This document shows positions 48,701 to 56,398 of a stretch of DNA of 64,000 nt, piece by piece. This stretch comes from Deltaproteobacteria bacterium GWA2_38_16 (lineage in GTDB: Bacteria; Bdellovibrionota; JACOXK01; 2-02-FULL-40-11). The notes under the pieces are model-generated. The model was not told where the DNA came from, did no database searches, and was given only the letters and a program-made list of their open reading frames with translations. Location: the NCBI GenBank assembly GCA_001797335.1, contig MGPE01000009.1, forward strand, positions 1 to 64,000, written 5' to 3'. Positions within the stretch are counted from its first letter, which is position 1. Each line of letters starts with the position of its first letter. Both the position numbers and the translations under genes were made by a program.

Positions 48701-49229
48701 GTCGAAAAGGATTTTGGGTTAAAGGCGGGAAAATATCTACAATTCCCCCACGCACTGAAAACGTCCCCCGATCTTCTACGGTTGTTACCCGGCTATACCC
48801 ACTTTCTATGAGTTTTAAAAACAATTGATCTCGGTTTATTTCTTCTTCTTTTTTTAAAAAGACCGTTTGCTCCATCAGCATTTCTTGGGGGATTAATCGC
48901 TGAGACAAAGCCTCAATCGTGGTCACCACACACATGTCTTTACGTTGAAGCAATCGATATAAAATTTCTAGCCGGGCAATGACGATATCTGGATGGGGTG
49001 AAAAAGTATCAAAGGGATGAGGTTCCCAGGCTGGGAAATAACCCACTTCTTCTTTACGCTGCGGAGAAAAAAATAAAAAATCCGCTACAAGTTCTTCAGC
49101 CTGTATAGAAGAATTGGCAATGATTAAAAGCGCTTTTTTTCTGTCATCCCGAGACGAAGACGAGGGATCTCTTAGAAATTTGGAGAGCCAATAAGATACA
49201 CTTCCCCCCTTTAATCCACTAACAACCAC
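45771..49229 (-). CDS. mfd: Transcription-repair coupling factor Mfd
   Basis: Mfd removes stalled RNA polymerase from damaged DNA and recruits UvrA. The UvrB-like N-terminal module (TTVEDRGTFSVRGGIVDIFP), the RNA-polymerase interaction domain (DPLVHVDHGIGLYQGLTRL), the translocase motifs GDVGYGKTEVAIRAAF (near residue 645), LIIDEEQRFGV (near 746), VCTTIVGSGIDIPSANT and QLRGRVGRSRERAYAYLL, and the C-terminal D7 region are all present. The length (1152 aa) is typical. The start is GTG 49229. Residues about 20-29 (RDPSSSSRDD) come from a palindromic repeat inserted between the first helix and first strand. Confidence 0.96.
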   Translation of the reverse strand: MVVSGLKGGSVSYWLSKFLRDPSSSSRDDRKKALLIIANSSIQAEELVADFLFFSPQRKEEVGYFPAWEPHPFDTFSPHPDIVIARLEILYRLLQRKDMCVVTTIEALSQRLIPQEMLMEQTVFLKKEEEINRDQLFLKLIESGYSRVTTVEDRGTFSVRGGIVDIFPPLTQNPFRLEFLGDIIETIRLFDASSQRSEEEVSQVSIIPVREIIYTKTTQQLAMDRVKQSADEMGVAKLKRDQIVEYLEHRVYFPGVDYYLPFFYSKTDHFLDYFSDSFNVVYLDKTAIQKNLEEFEKECQLDYEKAIEQGRISCKVAEFYVPSEEWAKKILPQPYWNISPLEFLEGKSSVLALKTQDNDDIRHDLKRLKITSLEILHPLAVKLKSLRQEGWAIFFVAHTQVQRKRFRELMEHYGLRFFELKSVFSMESIAQAKQDQSFLMYDVVLVSGILSKGFRFEEEKIMFIAEEEIFGERKKIPKISISKKAPFVTNLAELIVGDPLVHVDHGIGLYQGLTRLKIDEHESDYMVIEYAGGDKLYLPVHRLNVVNRYSGADKNKVNLDKLGGKEWIKTKKKVKQGIQEIAHELLNIYATRKTYNGFSFGPADSYFHELEATFPYEETTDQFKAIEEVLSDMCSSKPMDRIICGDVGYGKTEVAIRAAFKAVMDKKQVAVLAPTTLLVDQHHRVFMKRLEQFPVTVDALSRFKNKKEQLKTVQKLKKGEVDIIIGTHRLLSSDVEFFDLGLLIIDEEQRFGVVHKEKIKKIKKTLDVLTLSATPIPRTLHMALLGIRDISIINTPPQDRLSIRTYLTQFNDETIREALLQEIHRGGQVFFIHNRVETIAGVTKHLQKLVPEAKIHFAHGQMKESSIEKIMLDFLNKEFQVLVCTTIVGSGIDIPSANTIIIDRADTFGLAQLYQLRGRVGRSRERAYAYLLIPEEGRLSDDAKKRLQVIQGASELGSGFKIASHDLEIRGGGNILGKDQSGMISAIGFELYTDLLEETVRELKGEDIKEAIEPEMNIKIAAYIPQDYISEMGDKISFYRQLASLESEEELQDIEAEMKDRFGELPSQVYNLFELMAIKFYLKKLHVKALDFGNQKAVLTFSETTPLDPQVLLTFIKKDPKHYQLKVDNKFVAYLEDWKHILPFVRNLTSVI
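49143..49170 (-). repeat. Short palindromic repeat inside the mfd N-terminus
   Basis: On the coding strand AGATCCCTCGTC-TTCG-TCTCGGGATGAC encodes RDPSSSSRDD in frame. The preceding TTCTAAG also occurs at the equivalent place in the ftsI element. Confidence 0.8.
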
Positions 49230-49305
49230 CCCTGCCGTATCTTTTTTGTTCTCCAGATAAGTTCATTTTTAACAAAATTGGCCGTAGTTATCCAGTTGAA
49301 AGTTA

Positions 49306-49335
49306 TTGACTCGGACTCCCCTTCTATCTGATAAT
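49306..49335 (+). promoter_or_regulatory. Predicted promoter of the DsbA-like gene
   Basis: TTGACT (49306-49311) and GATAAT (49330-49335) have an 18-bp spacer. The -10 element overlaps the upstream ATG at 49334, so translation should start at the ATG 49346, giving a leader of only a few bases. Confidence 0.55.
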
Positions 49336-49345
49336 GTTTTTTACT

Positions 49346-50386
49346 ATGAAAAAAACACTCTTTATTTTCTCTTTCCTATGGTTTCTTTCCTCTCACCTGT
49401 CTTTGGCAGAGGAAGCGACAAAAACCGATGCTTCTTGTGAAGGCACTCCTGAAAAGGTAGTCGCCGAAGTCTATGGACGAAAAATCACCGAAGCCGAAGT
49501 TCAAAAGGAATTAAGCATTGATCTTTATGAACTTCAAAAAAATATTTATAGCCTAAAGAAACGAAAACTCGATGAAATGATCGGCAATATTGTCTTAGAA
49601 AAAGAAGCCGCCCGTAAAAAAATCTCTGTCCAAGACCTTCTTGAAAAAGAAGTTCAACGAAATATTAAAAAAGTATCTGATAAAGATATTGATAAATTTT
49701 ATAACCAACAAAAAGAATATTTAAAAGGCACCAAAGAACAATACTCTGAAAGAATTAAAAGTTTTCTGCAAAATGAACGCTATAATGAAGCACTCCAAAA
49801 ATACTTAGACCGGTTAAAAAATCAAGCCAGAGCTAAAGTATATTTAGATAAACCCGAACGTCCTAGAATTGCTTTAAATCTTACCCCTGCACCCTTGTAT
49901 GGAAAAGAAAATGCTAAAGTAAAAATAGTAGAATTTTCTGATTTTGAATGCCCTTTTTGCAGTGGGTTAGTCAAAACTTTAGATAAAGTGCTCAAAAAAT
50001 ATGGGCATACCGTAAACTTAACTTTTAAAGCCTTCCCTTTGAGTCGTCATCCCAATGCACCGCTGGCGCATCAGGCTTCTTTGTGTGCACATGACCAAGA
50101 AAAGTTTTGGCCTTATCATGATAAACTTTTTGAAAACCAACAGGCTTTGGATCGTACCAATCTTGAAAAACATGCAGAGTCCCTAAAGCTCGATATGACT
50201 AAATTTAAGCAATGCTTAGATAGTGGAGAAAAATTTGCCAAAGTCCAAAAAGAGATGTTGGAAGCTCAAGAAGCCGGGGTGAGATCCACTCCCACACTTT
50301 TTGTAAATGGAAAAATTTTAGTAGGCAATCTCCCTCAAGAAGCCATTGAAGAAGTCATTAATGAAGAACTCGCCGCAAAGAAATAA
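49346..50386 (+). CDS. Secreted SurA-N-like/DsbA-like thiol-disulfide protein
   Basis: The 346-aa protein has a signal peptide ending near SLAEE. Residues about 35-170 resemble the helical SurA-type N-terminal region (VVAEVYGRKITEAEVQKEL, KRKLDEMIGNIVLEKEA). The rest is a DsbA-family thioredoxin fold with active site FECPFCSG (CPFC), HQASLCAHDQEKFWPYHDKLF, and the cis-proline region GVRSTPTLFVNG. It probably forms or isomerises disulfides in periplasmic proteins. I chose the second in-frame ATG because the predicted -10 element covers the first. Confidence 0.88.
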   Translation: MKKTLFIFSFLWFLSSHLSLAEEATKTDASCEGTPEKVVAEVYGRKITEAEVQKELSIDLYELQKNIYSLKKRKLDEMIGNIVLEKEAARKKISVQDLLEKEVQRNIKKVSDKDIDKFYNQQKEYLKGTKEQYSERIKSFLQNERYNEALQKYLDRLKNQARAKVYLDKPERPRIALNLTPAPLYGKENAKVKIVEFSDFECPFCSGLVKTLDKVLKKYGHTVNLTFKAFPLSRHPNAPLAHQASLCAHDQEKFWPYHDKLFENQQALDRTNLEKHAESLKLDMTKFKQCLDSGEKFAKVQKEMLEAQEAGVRSTPTLFVNGKILVGNLPQEAIEEVINEELAAKK

Positions 50387-50401
50387 ACACCCCAACCATA
50401 C

Positions 50402-50430
50402 TTGACTAGTCTGTCTAGGTATGAGATACT
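50402..50430 (+). promoter_or_regulatory. Predicted promoter/operator of the toxin-antitoxin operon
   Basis: TTGACT (50402-50407) and GATACT (50425-50430) have a 17-bp spacer. The start codon follows six bases later, implying a leaderless mRNA. CATAC/GTATG and CTAG/CTAG half-sites surround and fill the spacer, as expected where the antitoxin represses its own promoter. Confidence 0.55.
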
Positions 50431-50436
50431 ACTGTC

Positions 50437-50697
50437 ATGGCCAGAAATTATTCTATTTATGAAGCTAAAGCACACTTAAGTAAGCTGCTTCGCATTGTAA
50501 AGCAGGGGCATACGGTAACCGTATCTGAACGAGGAAAACCGATTGCAAAAGTTATTCCCATTTCTGAGGGAGAATCTGCTCTCAAGCGACTTAAAAATCT
50601 AGAAGAATGTGGCCTACTCATTCGCGCCAAATCCAAAACGTTTCCTAAGGGGACCAAAGTTTTAGGTGGCCTCGAAAGATTCCTGGAAGATCGATGA
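50437..50697 (+). CDS. Phd/YefM-family antitoxin
   Basis: The 86-aa antitoxin has an N-terminal DNA-binding Phd/YefM domain: YSIYEAKAHLSKLLRIVKQG, TVTVSERGKPIAKVIPI. The C-terminal half (about residues 47-86) should wrap around the toxin. The last codon region overlaps the toxin start as ATGA. It is expected to autoregulate the operon through the half-sites upstream. Confidence 0.93.
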   Translation: MARNYSIYEAKAHLSKLLRIVKQGHTVTVSERGKPIAKVIPISEGESALKRLKNLEECGLLIRAKSKTFPKGTKVLGGLERFLEDR

Positions 50698-51083
50698 ACG
50701 TCCTCTATTGTGATAGCTCAGCCATCGTCTGCCTTTTACTCGAAGAAGAAGCCCATGCTACCTATCGTCAATATCTTAAAAAGGCAGATGAAATTATCAG
50801 CTCCAATTTGATTGAGGCTGAAATTCTAGCAGTTGCAACCCGAGAAAAAATAAATCCATCGAAAGCTTCCCTATTTATTGAACCTATCACCATGATTACA
50901 CCTGATCGAAGCCTTGCACTGGAGTATCAACAAATTTTTAAAATAGACTATTGTAGAGGCGCAGATGCTTATCATTTAGCCTGTGCATTATATTTAGATC
51001 CTCGCGCCAAAGAACTTCTTTTCTTAACAGCAGATCAACGTCAAAAAAAAATTGCACATAAGTTGGGTTTTCAAACCATTTAG
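50694..51083 (+). CDS. VapC-like PIN-domain toxin ribonuclease
   Basis: The 129-aa PIN-domain protein is predicted to cleave RNA in a Mg2+-dependent way. Acidic active-site residues are visible in YCDSSAIVCLL (Asp), LIEAEILAVA (Glu), RGADAYHLACAL (Asp) and LTADQRQ (Asp). It pairs with the preceding antitoxin. Its last four bases overlap the convergent hydrolase gene. Confidence 0.93.
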   Translation: MNVLYCDSSAIVCLLLEEEAHATYRQYLKKADEIISSNLIEAEILAVATREKINPSKASLFIEPITMITPDRSLALEYQQIFKIDYCRGADAYHLACALYLDPRAKELLFLTADQRQKKIAHKLGFQTI

Positions 51084-51985
51084 TCCGCACGCCTCATTAA
51101 ATAAGCAAAAATAGCATCGGTTAAATGATAGCGAAAAGAGGATGGGGTATTGCTAGATGGCGATTCTAAGACCGTATCGGCATGATCGGCATCTATAATT
51201 CCCAAATCTGTTCCCACATTTAATAGTTTTTGCCGCTGAACTGTTACCATTCCATCATTGTCACCAAAAGTATCTAAATATTTTGCTCCCCAACCAATTC
51301 CAATAGACATCCCTACTTTTTGGCTGGTTCGTAAAAAATAAATAGGGACGGGATGCCTGGCTAAAGCATCAATAACCTCTTTAGAAAAAATTCGATCAGA
51401 CTCGTACGTGGTTAGGGATTTTAACCCTTCTTCCCCAAAAGGGAAAAAATTAACCAAAGAATTTTTCTCTTCGGCTCGGGAAGGATCCCCCATAAAAAAA
51501 TCAGCTATTTCACTTCCAAAAGCAGCTTGAATCGTAAGCACAGCGGCTATCATCTGAGAAGTTTTTTGAGGTTCATGATACAGCATCTTTAAAACTTCCG
51601 GCCCTCCCTTGCTATGAGCCATCATGATGAGTTTTTTATGATGTCTTTCATAAATTTCTTGGCTTTGTTTGAGAAGAATTCCTGCATTTTCTTCAACAGA
51701 ATTGCTTGAACTGGGTCTTAAAATATAGACTTCCTCACCGGGAACATATTCTTTTAATCGATCACGATTATCTCCAAAATATCGGCCCATCCAACCGGCT
51801 CCTTCATTTAAAAAGCCAGTCACAAATATCCACACATAACGCTGACTAATTTCCTTATCTTCTTCCGTAATTTCTAAAGATCCTTTTTGGGCATTTTCAT
51901 ATAATTTTTGAAAGTCAGGCGTTTTTTCTTGTGCCACCAAAGTCACACTTAAAAGCAATATAAAAATACACACGAATTTATTCAT
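51080..51985 (-). CDS. Secreted alpha/beta hydrolase (lipase/esterase-like)
   Basis: The 301-aa product from the ATG at 51985 (frame open to 52024) has a signal peptide (KFVCIFILLLSVTLVAQ). IFVTGFLNEGAG resembles the oxyanion-side strand-loop. The nucleophile elbow is MMAHSKGGPEVL (serine in AHSKG), a candidate acidic residue lies in TFGDNDGMVTV and a candidate histidine in DADHADTV. This triad spacing suits an alpha/beta hydrolase. The substrate is unknown. Confidence 0.75.
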   Translation of the reverse strand: MNKFVCIFILLLSVTLVAQEKTPDFQKLYENAQKGSLEITEEDKEISQRYVWIFVTGFLNEGAGWMGRYFGDNRDRLKEYVPGEEVYILRPSSSNSVEENAGILLKQSQEIYERHHKKLIMMAHSKGGPEVLKMLYHEPQKTSQMIAAVLTIQAAFGSEIADFFMGDPSRAEEKNSLVNFFPFGEEGLKSLTTYESDRIFSKEVIDALARHPVPIYFLRTSQKVGMSIGIGWGAKYLDTFGDNDGMVTVQRQKLLNVGTDLGIIDADHADTVLESPSSNTPSSFRYHLTDAIFAYLMRRAD

Positions 51986-52014
51986 CCCGGGCATCTTACT
52001 TTTAGTGAACTTCA

Positions 52015-52042
52015 TTGACAACATTTTTTACTTACGTTACAT
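52015..52042 (+). promoter_or_regulatory. Possible promoter of the nuo membrane-arm operon
   Basis: TTGACA (52015-52020) is perfect, but the best -10 (TTACAT, 52037-52042, 16-bp spacer) is weak. GGAGGAAGAGG follows at 52045-52055, somewhat far from the nuoA ATG. Confidence 0.35.
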
Positions 52043-52069
52043 CCGGAGGAAGAGGCCAAAGAAATACCC

Positions 52070-52501
52070 ATGTATACGCAATTTACAACCATTCTTCTCT
52101 TCTTAATCATTGGTGCTTGTATGGTTCCTCTTATTCTTTTGGTAGGCCGATATCTCCGCCCGGCCAATCCGGATCCTAAAAAACTATCTACCTATGAGTG
52201 CGGGGAACTTCCTAAAGGAAACTCTTGGGTTCAATTTAATTTACGATTTTATGTGATCGCCATTTTATTTTTGATTTTTGATGTTGAAATTGCCTTTATG
52301 TTTCCAGTGGCTGTAACATTTCGTCAATGGGTTACTTCTTCTCAAGCCAAAGGAGTGCTCATTTTTAGTGAAATTATTCTTTTTATTGCTATTTTACTAA
52401 TTGGATTTGTCTACGCCTGGACAAAAGGCGATTTTGAATGGATTAAGGGTTTACAAAAAAAACAAATAGATCCCCGCTTTCGCGGGGATGACTTAAAATG
52501 A
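52070..52501 (+). CDS. nuoA: NADH-quinone oxidoreductase subunit A
   Basis: NuoA is a small membrane subunit of complex I at the junction with the peripheral arm. Three membrane segments are visible. Hallmarks are STYECGELPKG, WVQFNLRFYVIAILFLIFDVEIAFMFP and a C-terminal segment ending VYAWTKGDFEW. The final 15 residues, including IDPRFRGDD, are encoded by a palindromic repeat, so the native tail seems to have been replaced or extended. The stop overlaps nuoH (ATGA). Confidence 0.96.
   Translation: MYTQFTTILLFLIIGACMVPLILLVGRYLRPANPDPKKLSTYECGELPKGNSWVQFNLRFYVIAILFLIFDVEIAFMFPVAVTFRQWVTSSQAKGVLIFSEIILFIAILLIGFVYAWTKGDFEWIKGLQKKQIDPRFRGDDLK
52468..52492 (+). repeat. Short palindromic repeat at the 3' end of nuoA
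   Basis: AGATCCCCGC-TTTC-GCGGGGATGAC encodes DPRFRGDD and ends five bases before the nuoH ATG. Its hairpin could affect nuoH initiation. Confidence 0.85.
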
Positions 52502-53604
52502 CATCACTTCCTGAATTTTTAAAAGAATTATTTGAATCTTGGCCTCTCCTAGGAATCTTACCGGTTTGGTTTTATAGTATTGTGGCTATTTTTGGTCTTC
52601 TTTTTCTCTTTTTATTTCCCTTTGCCGGAGTGGCTGTTTACGTTGAACGAAAAATTGCAGGAGATATTCAAGCCCGCATTGGTCCCAATGTGGTTGGCCC
52701 CTATGGAATCTTGCAGTGGATTGCCGATGCATTAAAACTTCTTCTTAAAGAAGATATTATTCCTACCAACGCTGATAAAAAACTTTTTATTCTTTCTCCC
52801 ATGCTTATTTTTATAAGTGGTGCCTGTGCCTATGCCGTTATTCCTTTTGCTGATAATGTTATTTTGGCCAATCTCAATATTGGTATCTTTTATCTCCTGG
52901 CTATTACCTCTATGGTTACTTTGGGACTTATCTTAGGAGGATGGGCATCCAATAACAAATGGTCTCTCTTGGGGGGACTTCGAGCCGCTGCCCAGGTAGT
53001 TTCTTATGAAATCCCTGTTGCTTTAAGTATTTTAACCGTTGTTTTGGTCACGGGAACTTTGGACATGGCTCAAATTGTAAAAATGCAAGGCCCTTTTTAC
53101 TGGAATATTTTTCATAACCCCTTCTTATTTATTTCAGCCTGTATCTATTATATAGCAGCTCTGGCAGAAGCTAATCGAACCCCTTTTGATATCCCAGAAG
53201 CAGATTCGGAACTGGTTTCAGGCTATAATACTGAATATAGTGGCATGCGATTTGCCATCTTTTTTCTCATTGAATACGCTGAGTGCTTTATTATTTGTGC
53301 GGTTGCAACCACTCTCTTTTTAGGAGGGTGGCATCTTCCCTTTTTTGATCTTTCCTCCTTAACCTTGGGACTTCGAATTCCTCTTCAAATCATGGTCTTT
53401 ATGACAAAATCTATTCTACTACTCCTTACGATGATGTGGATTCGTTGGACATTACCTCGGTATCGGGTGGATCAGCTGATGAAACTTTGTTGGGAAGTGT
53501 TTGTTCCCTTTTCTTTTGCCTGTCTTATTGGAACTGCCTTTTGGATGGTGCTATTTAAAGGAAAAGGAATTCCTGAACTTATTTTGGGATTATTTGTATC
53601 ATGA
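52498..53604 (+). CDS. nuoH: NADH-quinone oxidoreductase subunit H
   Basis: NuoH forms part of the quinone chamber of complex I. VYVERKIAGDIQARIGPNVVGPYGILQWIADALKLLLKED, SKWSLLGG-like NNKWSLLGGLRAAAQVVSYEI, and AEANRTPFDIPEADSELVSGYNTEYSGMRFA are the classic conserved loops. The length is 368 aa with about eight membrane segments. The usual nuoI does not follow; nuoJ does, with an ATGA overlap. Confidence 0.98.
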   Translation: MTSLPEFLKELFESWPLLGILPVWFYSIVAIFGLLFLFLFPFAGVAVYVERKIAGDIQARIGPNVVGPYGILQWIADALKLLLKEDIIPTNADKKLFILSPMLIFISGACAYAVIPFADNVILANLNIGIFYLLAITSMVTLGLILGGWASNNKWSLLGGLRAAAQVVSYEIPVALSILTVVLVTGTLDMAQIVKMQGPFYWNIFHNPFLFISACIYYIAALAEANRTPFDIPEADSELVSGYNTEYSGMRFAIFFLIEYAECFIICAVATTLFLGGWHLPFFDLSSLTLGLRIPLQIMVFMTKSILLLLTMMWIRWTLPRYRVDQLMKLCWEVFVPFSFACLIGTAFWMVLFKGKGIPELILGLFVS

Positions 53605-54095
53605 CTTCATACGATAGTTTATTTTATGTATTTGCCGCTGTGACTATCATTCCAGCCATTGTCACTGTTTTTCATCCCAATATCCTCTATGCTGCCTTGT
53701 CTTTATTTGGTTCTTTTTTTGGCGTTGCAGGAATTTATGTACTTTTAGGAGCAGATTTTATCGCTGCCACTCAAGTTTTAATTTATGTAGGGGGCATTCT
53801 AGTTCTTATTTTATTTGCCGTTATGCTTTCTAAAAATATTTATGGAATGACCTTTCAAGATGAAAAAAAGAAAAAAATACTCCCTACCCTCTTTGGTATA
53901 TTGCTCTTGGGATTTCTCATTAAACTCATTACAACGGTTCACTGGAACACAACTCTTTCAGAAGAAGGTCCCCTTCCCACGACTGCAGCTTTAGGAAATT
54001 TACTATTAACAGAGTATCTACTGCCATTTGAACTGGCTTCTGTTTTATTGTTAGCGGCTTTAATTGGAGCCATCATTTTAGCGAGGAGCAAATGA
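53601..54095 (+). CDS. nuoJ: NADH-quinone oxidoreductase subunit J
   Basis: NuoJ is a small complex I membrane subunit (164 aa, five hydrophobic segments). YAALSLFGSFFGVAGIYVLLGADFIAATQVLIYVGGILVLILFAVML is the conserved signature, including the pi-bulge region of the third helix. The C-terminus LLAALIGAIILAR is typical. It overlaps nuoH and nuoK by ATGA. Confidence 0.97.
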   Translation: MTSYDSLFYVFAAVTIIPAIVTVFHPNILYAALSLFGSFFGVAGIYVLLGADFIAATQVLIYVGGILVLILFAVMLSKNIYGMTFQDEKKKKILPTLFGILLLGFLIKLITTVHWNTTLSEEGPLPTTAALGNLLLTEYLLPFELASVLLLAALIGAIILARSK

Positions 54096-54400
54096 CCGTC
54101 GAACTACACCACTACTTAATTTTATCTTCTATCTTGTTTGTACTTGGTATTATTGGGATTATTTCTCGGAAAAATTCTATTGGAATTTTGATGGGCATTG
54201 AACTCGTGATGAATGCCTGTGGAATTAACTTTGTGGCCTTTTCAAAATACATTGCTTCTGACTTTTCAGGACAAATTTTTGCCTTATTCATTTTTGTCAT
54301 TGCCGCTGCAGAAGTGGTCGTAGCATTGGCCATTGTGCTAAGAATTTACCAAAATAAAGCAACCATCGATATTGAAGAGGTTAAAGATTTAAAATGCTAG
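54092..54400 (+). CDS. nuoK: NADH-quinone oxidoreductase subunit K
   Basis: NuoK is a three-helix complex I subunit involved in proton transfer (102 aa). LHHYLILSSILFVLGIIGI, GIELVMNACGINFVAFSKY with the conserved membrane glutamate, and FVIAAAEVVVALAIVLRIY with the second glutamate are present. It overlaps nuoL by seven bases. Confidence 0.98.
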   Translation: MTVELHHYLILSSILFVLGIIGIISRKNSIGILMGIELVMNACGINFVAFSKYIASDFSGQIFALFIFVIAAAEVVVALAIVLRIYQNKATIDIEEVKDLKC

Positions 54401-56388
54401 ATCCTTTTATTGTAAAACTTTTCCCAACTTTAGACCCTATGCTTGTTATTATTTCGGCCATTCTTTTTTCTCCTTTGGTAGGTTTTGTAATTCAATTTTT
54501 TATGGGGGAAAAGCTCTTTCGAAAAGGCGATTGGGTATCTCTAGGCGCTATTTTTATTTCTTGGGTTTTAACTCTCTTTTTATTTTCAGATTTTGTACAC
54601 TCCCAAAACGCCCATTTTAAGTGGGTCATGTCTTGGCCATGGATTGCTTTACCCAGTTTTTCTTTAGGAATGGGAATCCTTTTAGACAGCACTACTATTC
54701 TCATGCTTTTGGTCATTACAACGGTAAGCTTTCTCGTTCATCTTTATTCCACCGGATACATGCAGGGGGATCCCAGATATAGTCGTTTTTTTGCTTATCT
54801 TTCTTTCTTTTCTTTTTCGATGATTGGGCTTGTGCTTTCAGATAATCTTTTTGCTCTTTATGTTTTCTGGGAATTGGTTGGACTTTCTTCTTATCTTCTC
54901 ATTGGTTTTTGGTTTGAAAAACCTTCTGCTGCCAATGCCAGTAAAAAAGCATTTATTGTCACGCGCGTTGGGGATGTAGGAATGTTTATTGGAATTTTAA
55001 TTATCTTTTTTCAAACCAATGGACTTTTAAAATTTGAAGATATTTTTTCTTTTCTTTCCAAAAGTTCTTTTAACGGTGAATTTTTGGGTCTTTCTCTTCT
55101 AACGTTGGCGGGACTATGCATTTTTATGGGTGCTGTTGGAAAATCGGCCCAATTTCCCCTTCACATTTGGCTCCCAGATGCCATGGAAGGCCCCACGCCT
55201 GTTTCTGCTCTGATTCATGCGGCTACAATGGTGGCAGCAGGAGTTTATCTGGTTACCCGCATGTTTCCTTTTTTTACCCCAGAAGCTTTAACCTGCATTG
55301 CCTATGTAGGCGCCTTTACCGCTATTTTTTCAGCTACGATGGCCTTAACCCATAACGATATTAAAAAAGTATTGGCTTATTCGACGGTCAGTCAGCTGGG
55401 ATATATGATGATGGGCCTAGGTGTTGGGGCAACCATAGCCGGATTTTTTCATTTGGTCACACATGCTGCTTTTAAAGCATGCCTCTTTTTATGTTCAGGA
55501 AGTGTTATTCATGCACTTCACACGCAGGATTTAAGAGAAATGGGGGGACTTCGCAAAAAAATGCCCATTACATTTGTCACCATGCTCATTGCTACATTGG
55601 CCATTTCAGGCGTTCCTCTTTTTTCTGGCTTTGTTAGTAAAGACATGATTTTGGGAGGAACACTTTCTTTTGTCTCCAATCATCCAAATCACTTTTTAAT
55701 CCCCATTTTTGGATTTTCCGCTGCGGCTTTAACGGCCTTTTACATGTTTAGACTTATTTTTATGACTTTCTTTGGCACCGCTCGCGACTCCAAAAAATTT
55801 GAACATGCACATGAAAGCCCTTTTAATATGACGCTTCCTTTAATTATTTTAAGTCTTTCATCTTTTGCCATTGTATTTACGCCCCTTCATTTTTGGATTG
55901 AACAAGAAGAAATACCTGAAAACATACATCATCTGGCCACCGTTCTTTCTCTTTTTGTGGCTGGAAGTGGCATTTTACTTTCATATCTTATGTATATGAA
56001 AAAAGTTTTAAACCCTGACACTCTGGCTCAACGTTTTAAATATATCTATAACACCCTCATCCACCTTTATTGGATTGATGAACTCTATGAATGGGCTATT
56101 TTAAATAATGTCGTTCGTCTGAATAATCTTTTAGCTCATTTTGATAACCGAGTTATTGATCAAGTGATGGTGGATGGCTGGGCTCCCGTGACCATTCAAA
56201 CATCAAGAGGTTCTGGCAATTTTGATAATCGAGTTATTGATGAGCTCTTAGTCGATGGGACAGGACAAATGGTGGGAGCTTCAGGGAAACAAACGGTAAA
56301 AATTCAAACTGGGAAAGTGCAACAATATATTTTGGTAGGACTAGGGTCTGTCTGTGTATTATTAATTCTACTAACGCTTATTTTATGA
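54394..56388 (+). CDS. nuoL: NADH-quinone oxidoreductase subunit L
   Basis: NuoL is the distal antiporter-like proton-pumping subunit of complex I (664 aa). WELVGLSSYLLIGFWFEKPSAANASKKAFIVTRVGDVG, LHIWLPDAMEGPTPVSALIHAATMVAAGVYL, STVSQLGYMMMGLGVG and THAAFKACLFLCSGSVIHA are intact. Near the C-terminus, before the last membrane segment, FDNRVID recurs at residues 583 and 610 in an 81-bp period, forming an unusual partial duplication in the lateral-helix region. Confidence 0.97.
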   Translation: MLDPFIVKLFPTLDPMLVIISAILFSPLVGFVIQFFMGEKLFRKGDWVSLGAIFISWVLTLFLFSDFVHSQNAHFKWVMSWPWIALPSFSLGMGILLDSTTILMLLVITTVSFLVHLYSTGYMQGDPRYSRFFAYLSFFSFSMIGLVLSDNLFALYVFWELVGLSSYLLIGFWFEKPSAANASKKAFIVTRVGDVGMFIGILIIFFQTNGLLKFEDIFSFLSKSSFNGEFLGLSLLTLAGLCIFMGAVGKSAQFPLHIWLPDAMEGPTPVSALIHAATMVAAGVYLVTRMFPFFTPEALTCIAYVGAFTAIFSATMALTHNDIKKVLAYSTVSQLGYMMMGLGVGATIAGFFHLVTHAAFKACLFLCSGSVIHALHTQDLREMGGLRKKMPITFVTMLIATLAISGVPLFSGFVSKDMILGGTLSFVSNHPNHFLIPIFGFSAAALTAFYMFRLIFMTFFGTARDSKKFEHAHESPFNMTLPLIILSLSSFAIVFTPLHFWIEQEEIPENIHHLATVLSLFVAGSGILLSYLMYMKKVLNPDTLAQRFKYIYNTLIHLYWIDELYEWAILNNVVRLNNLLAHFDNRVIDQVMVDGWAPVTIQTSRGSGNFDNRVIDELLVDGTGQMVGASGKQTVKIQTGKVQQYILVGLGSVCVLLILLTLIL

Positions 56389-56398
56389 GGAGAGATAT

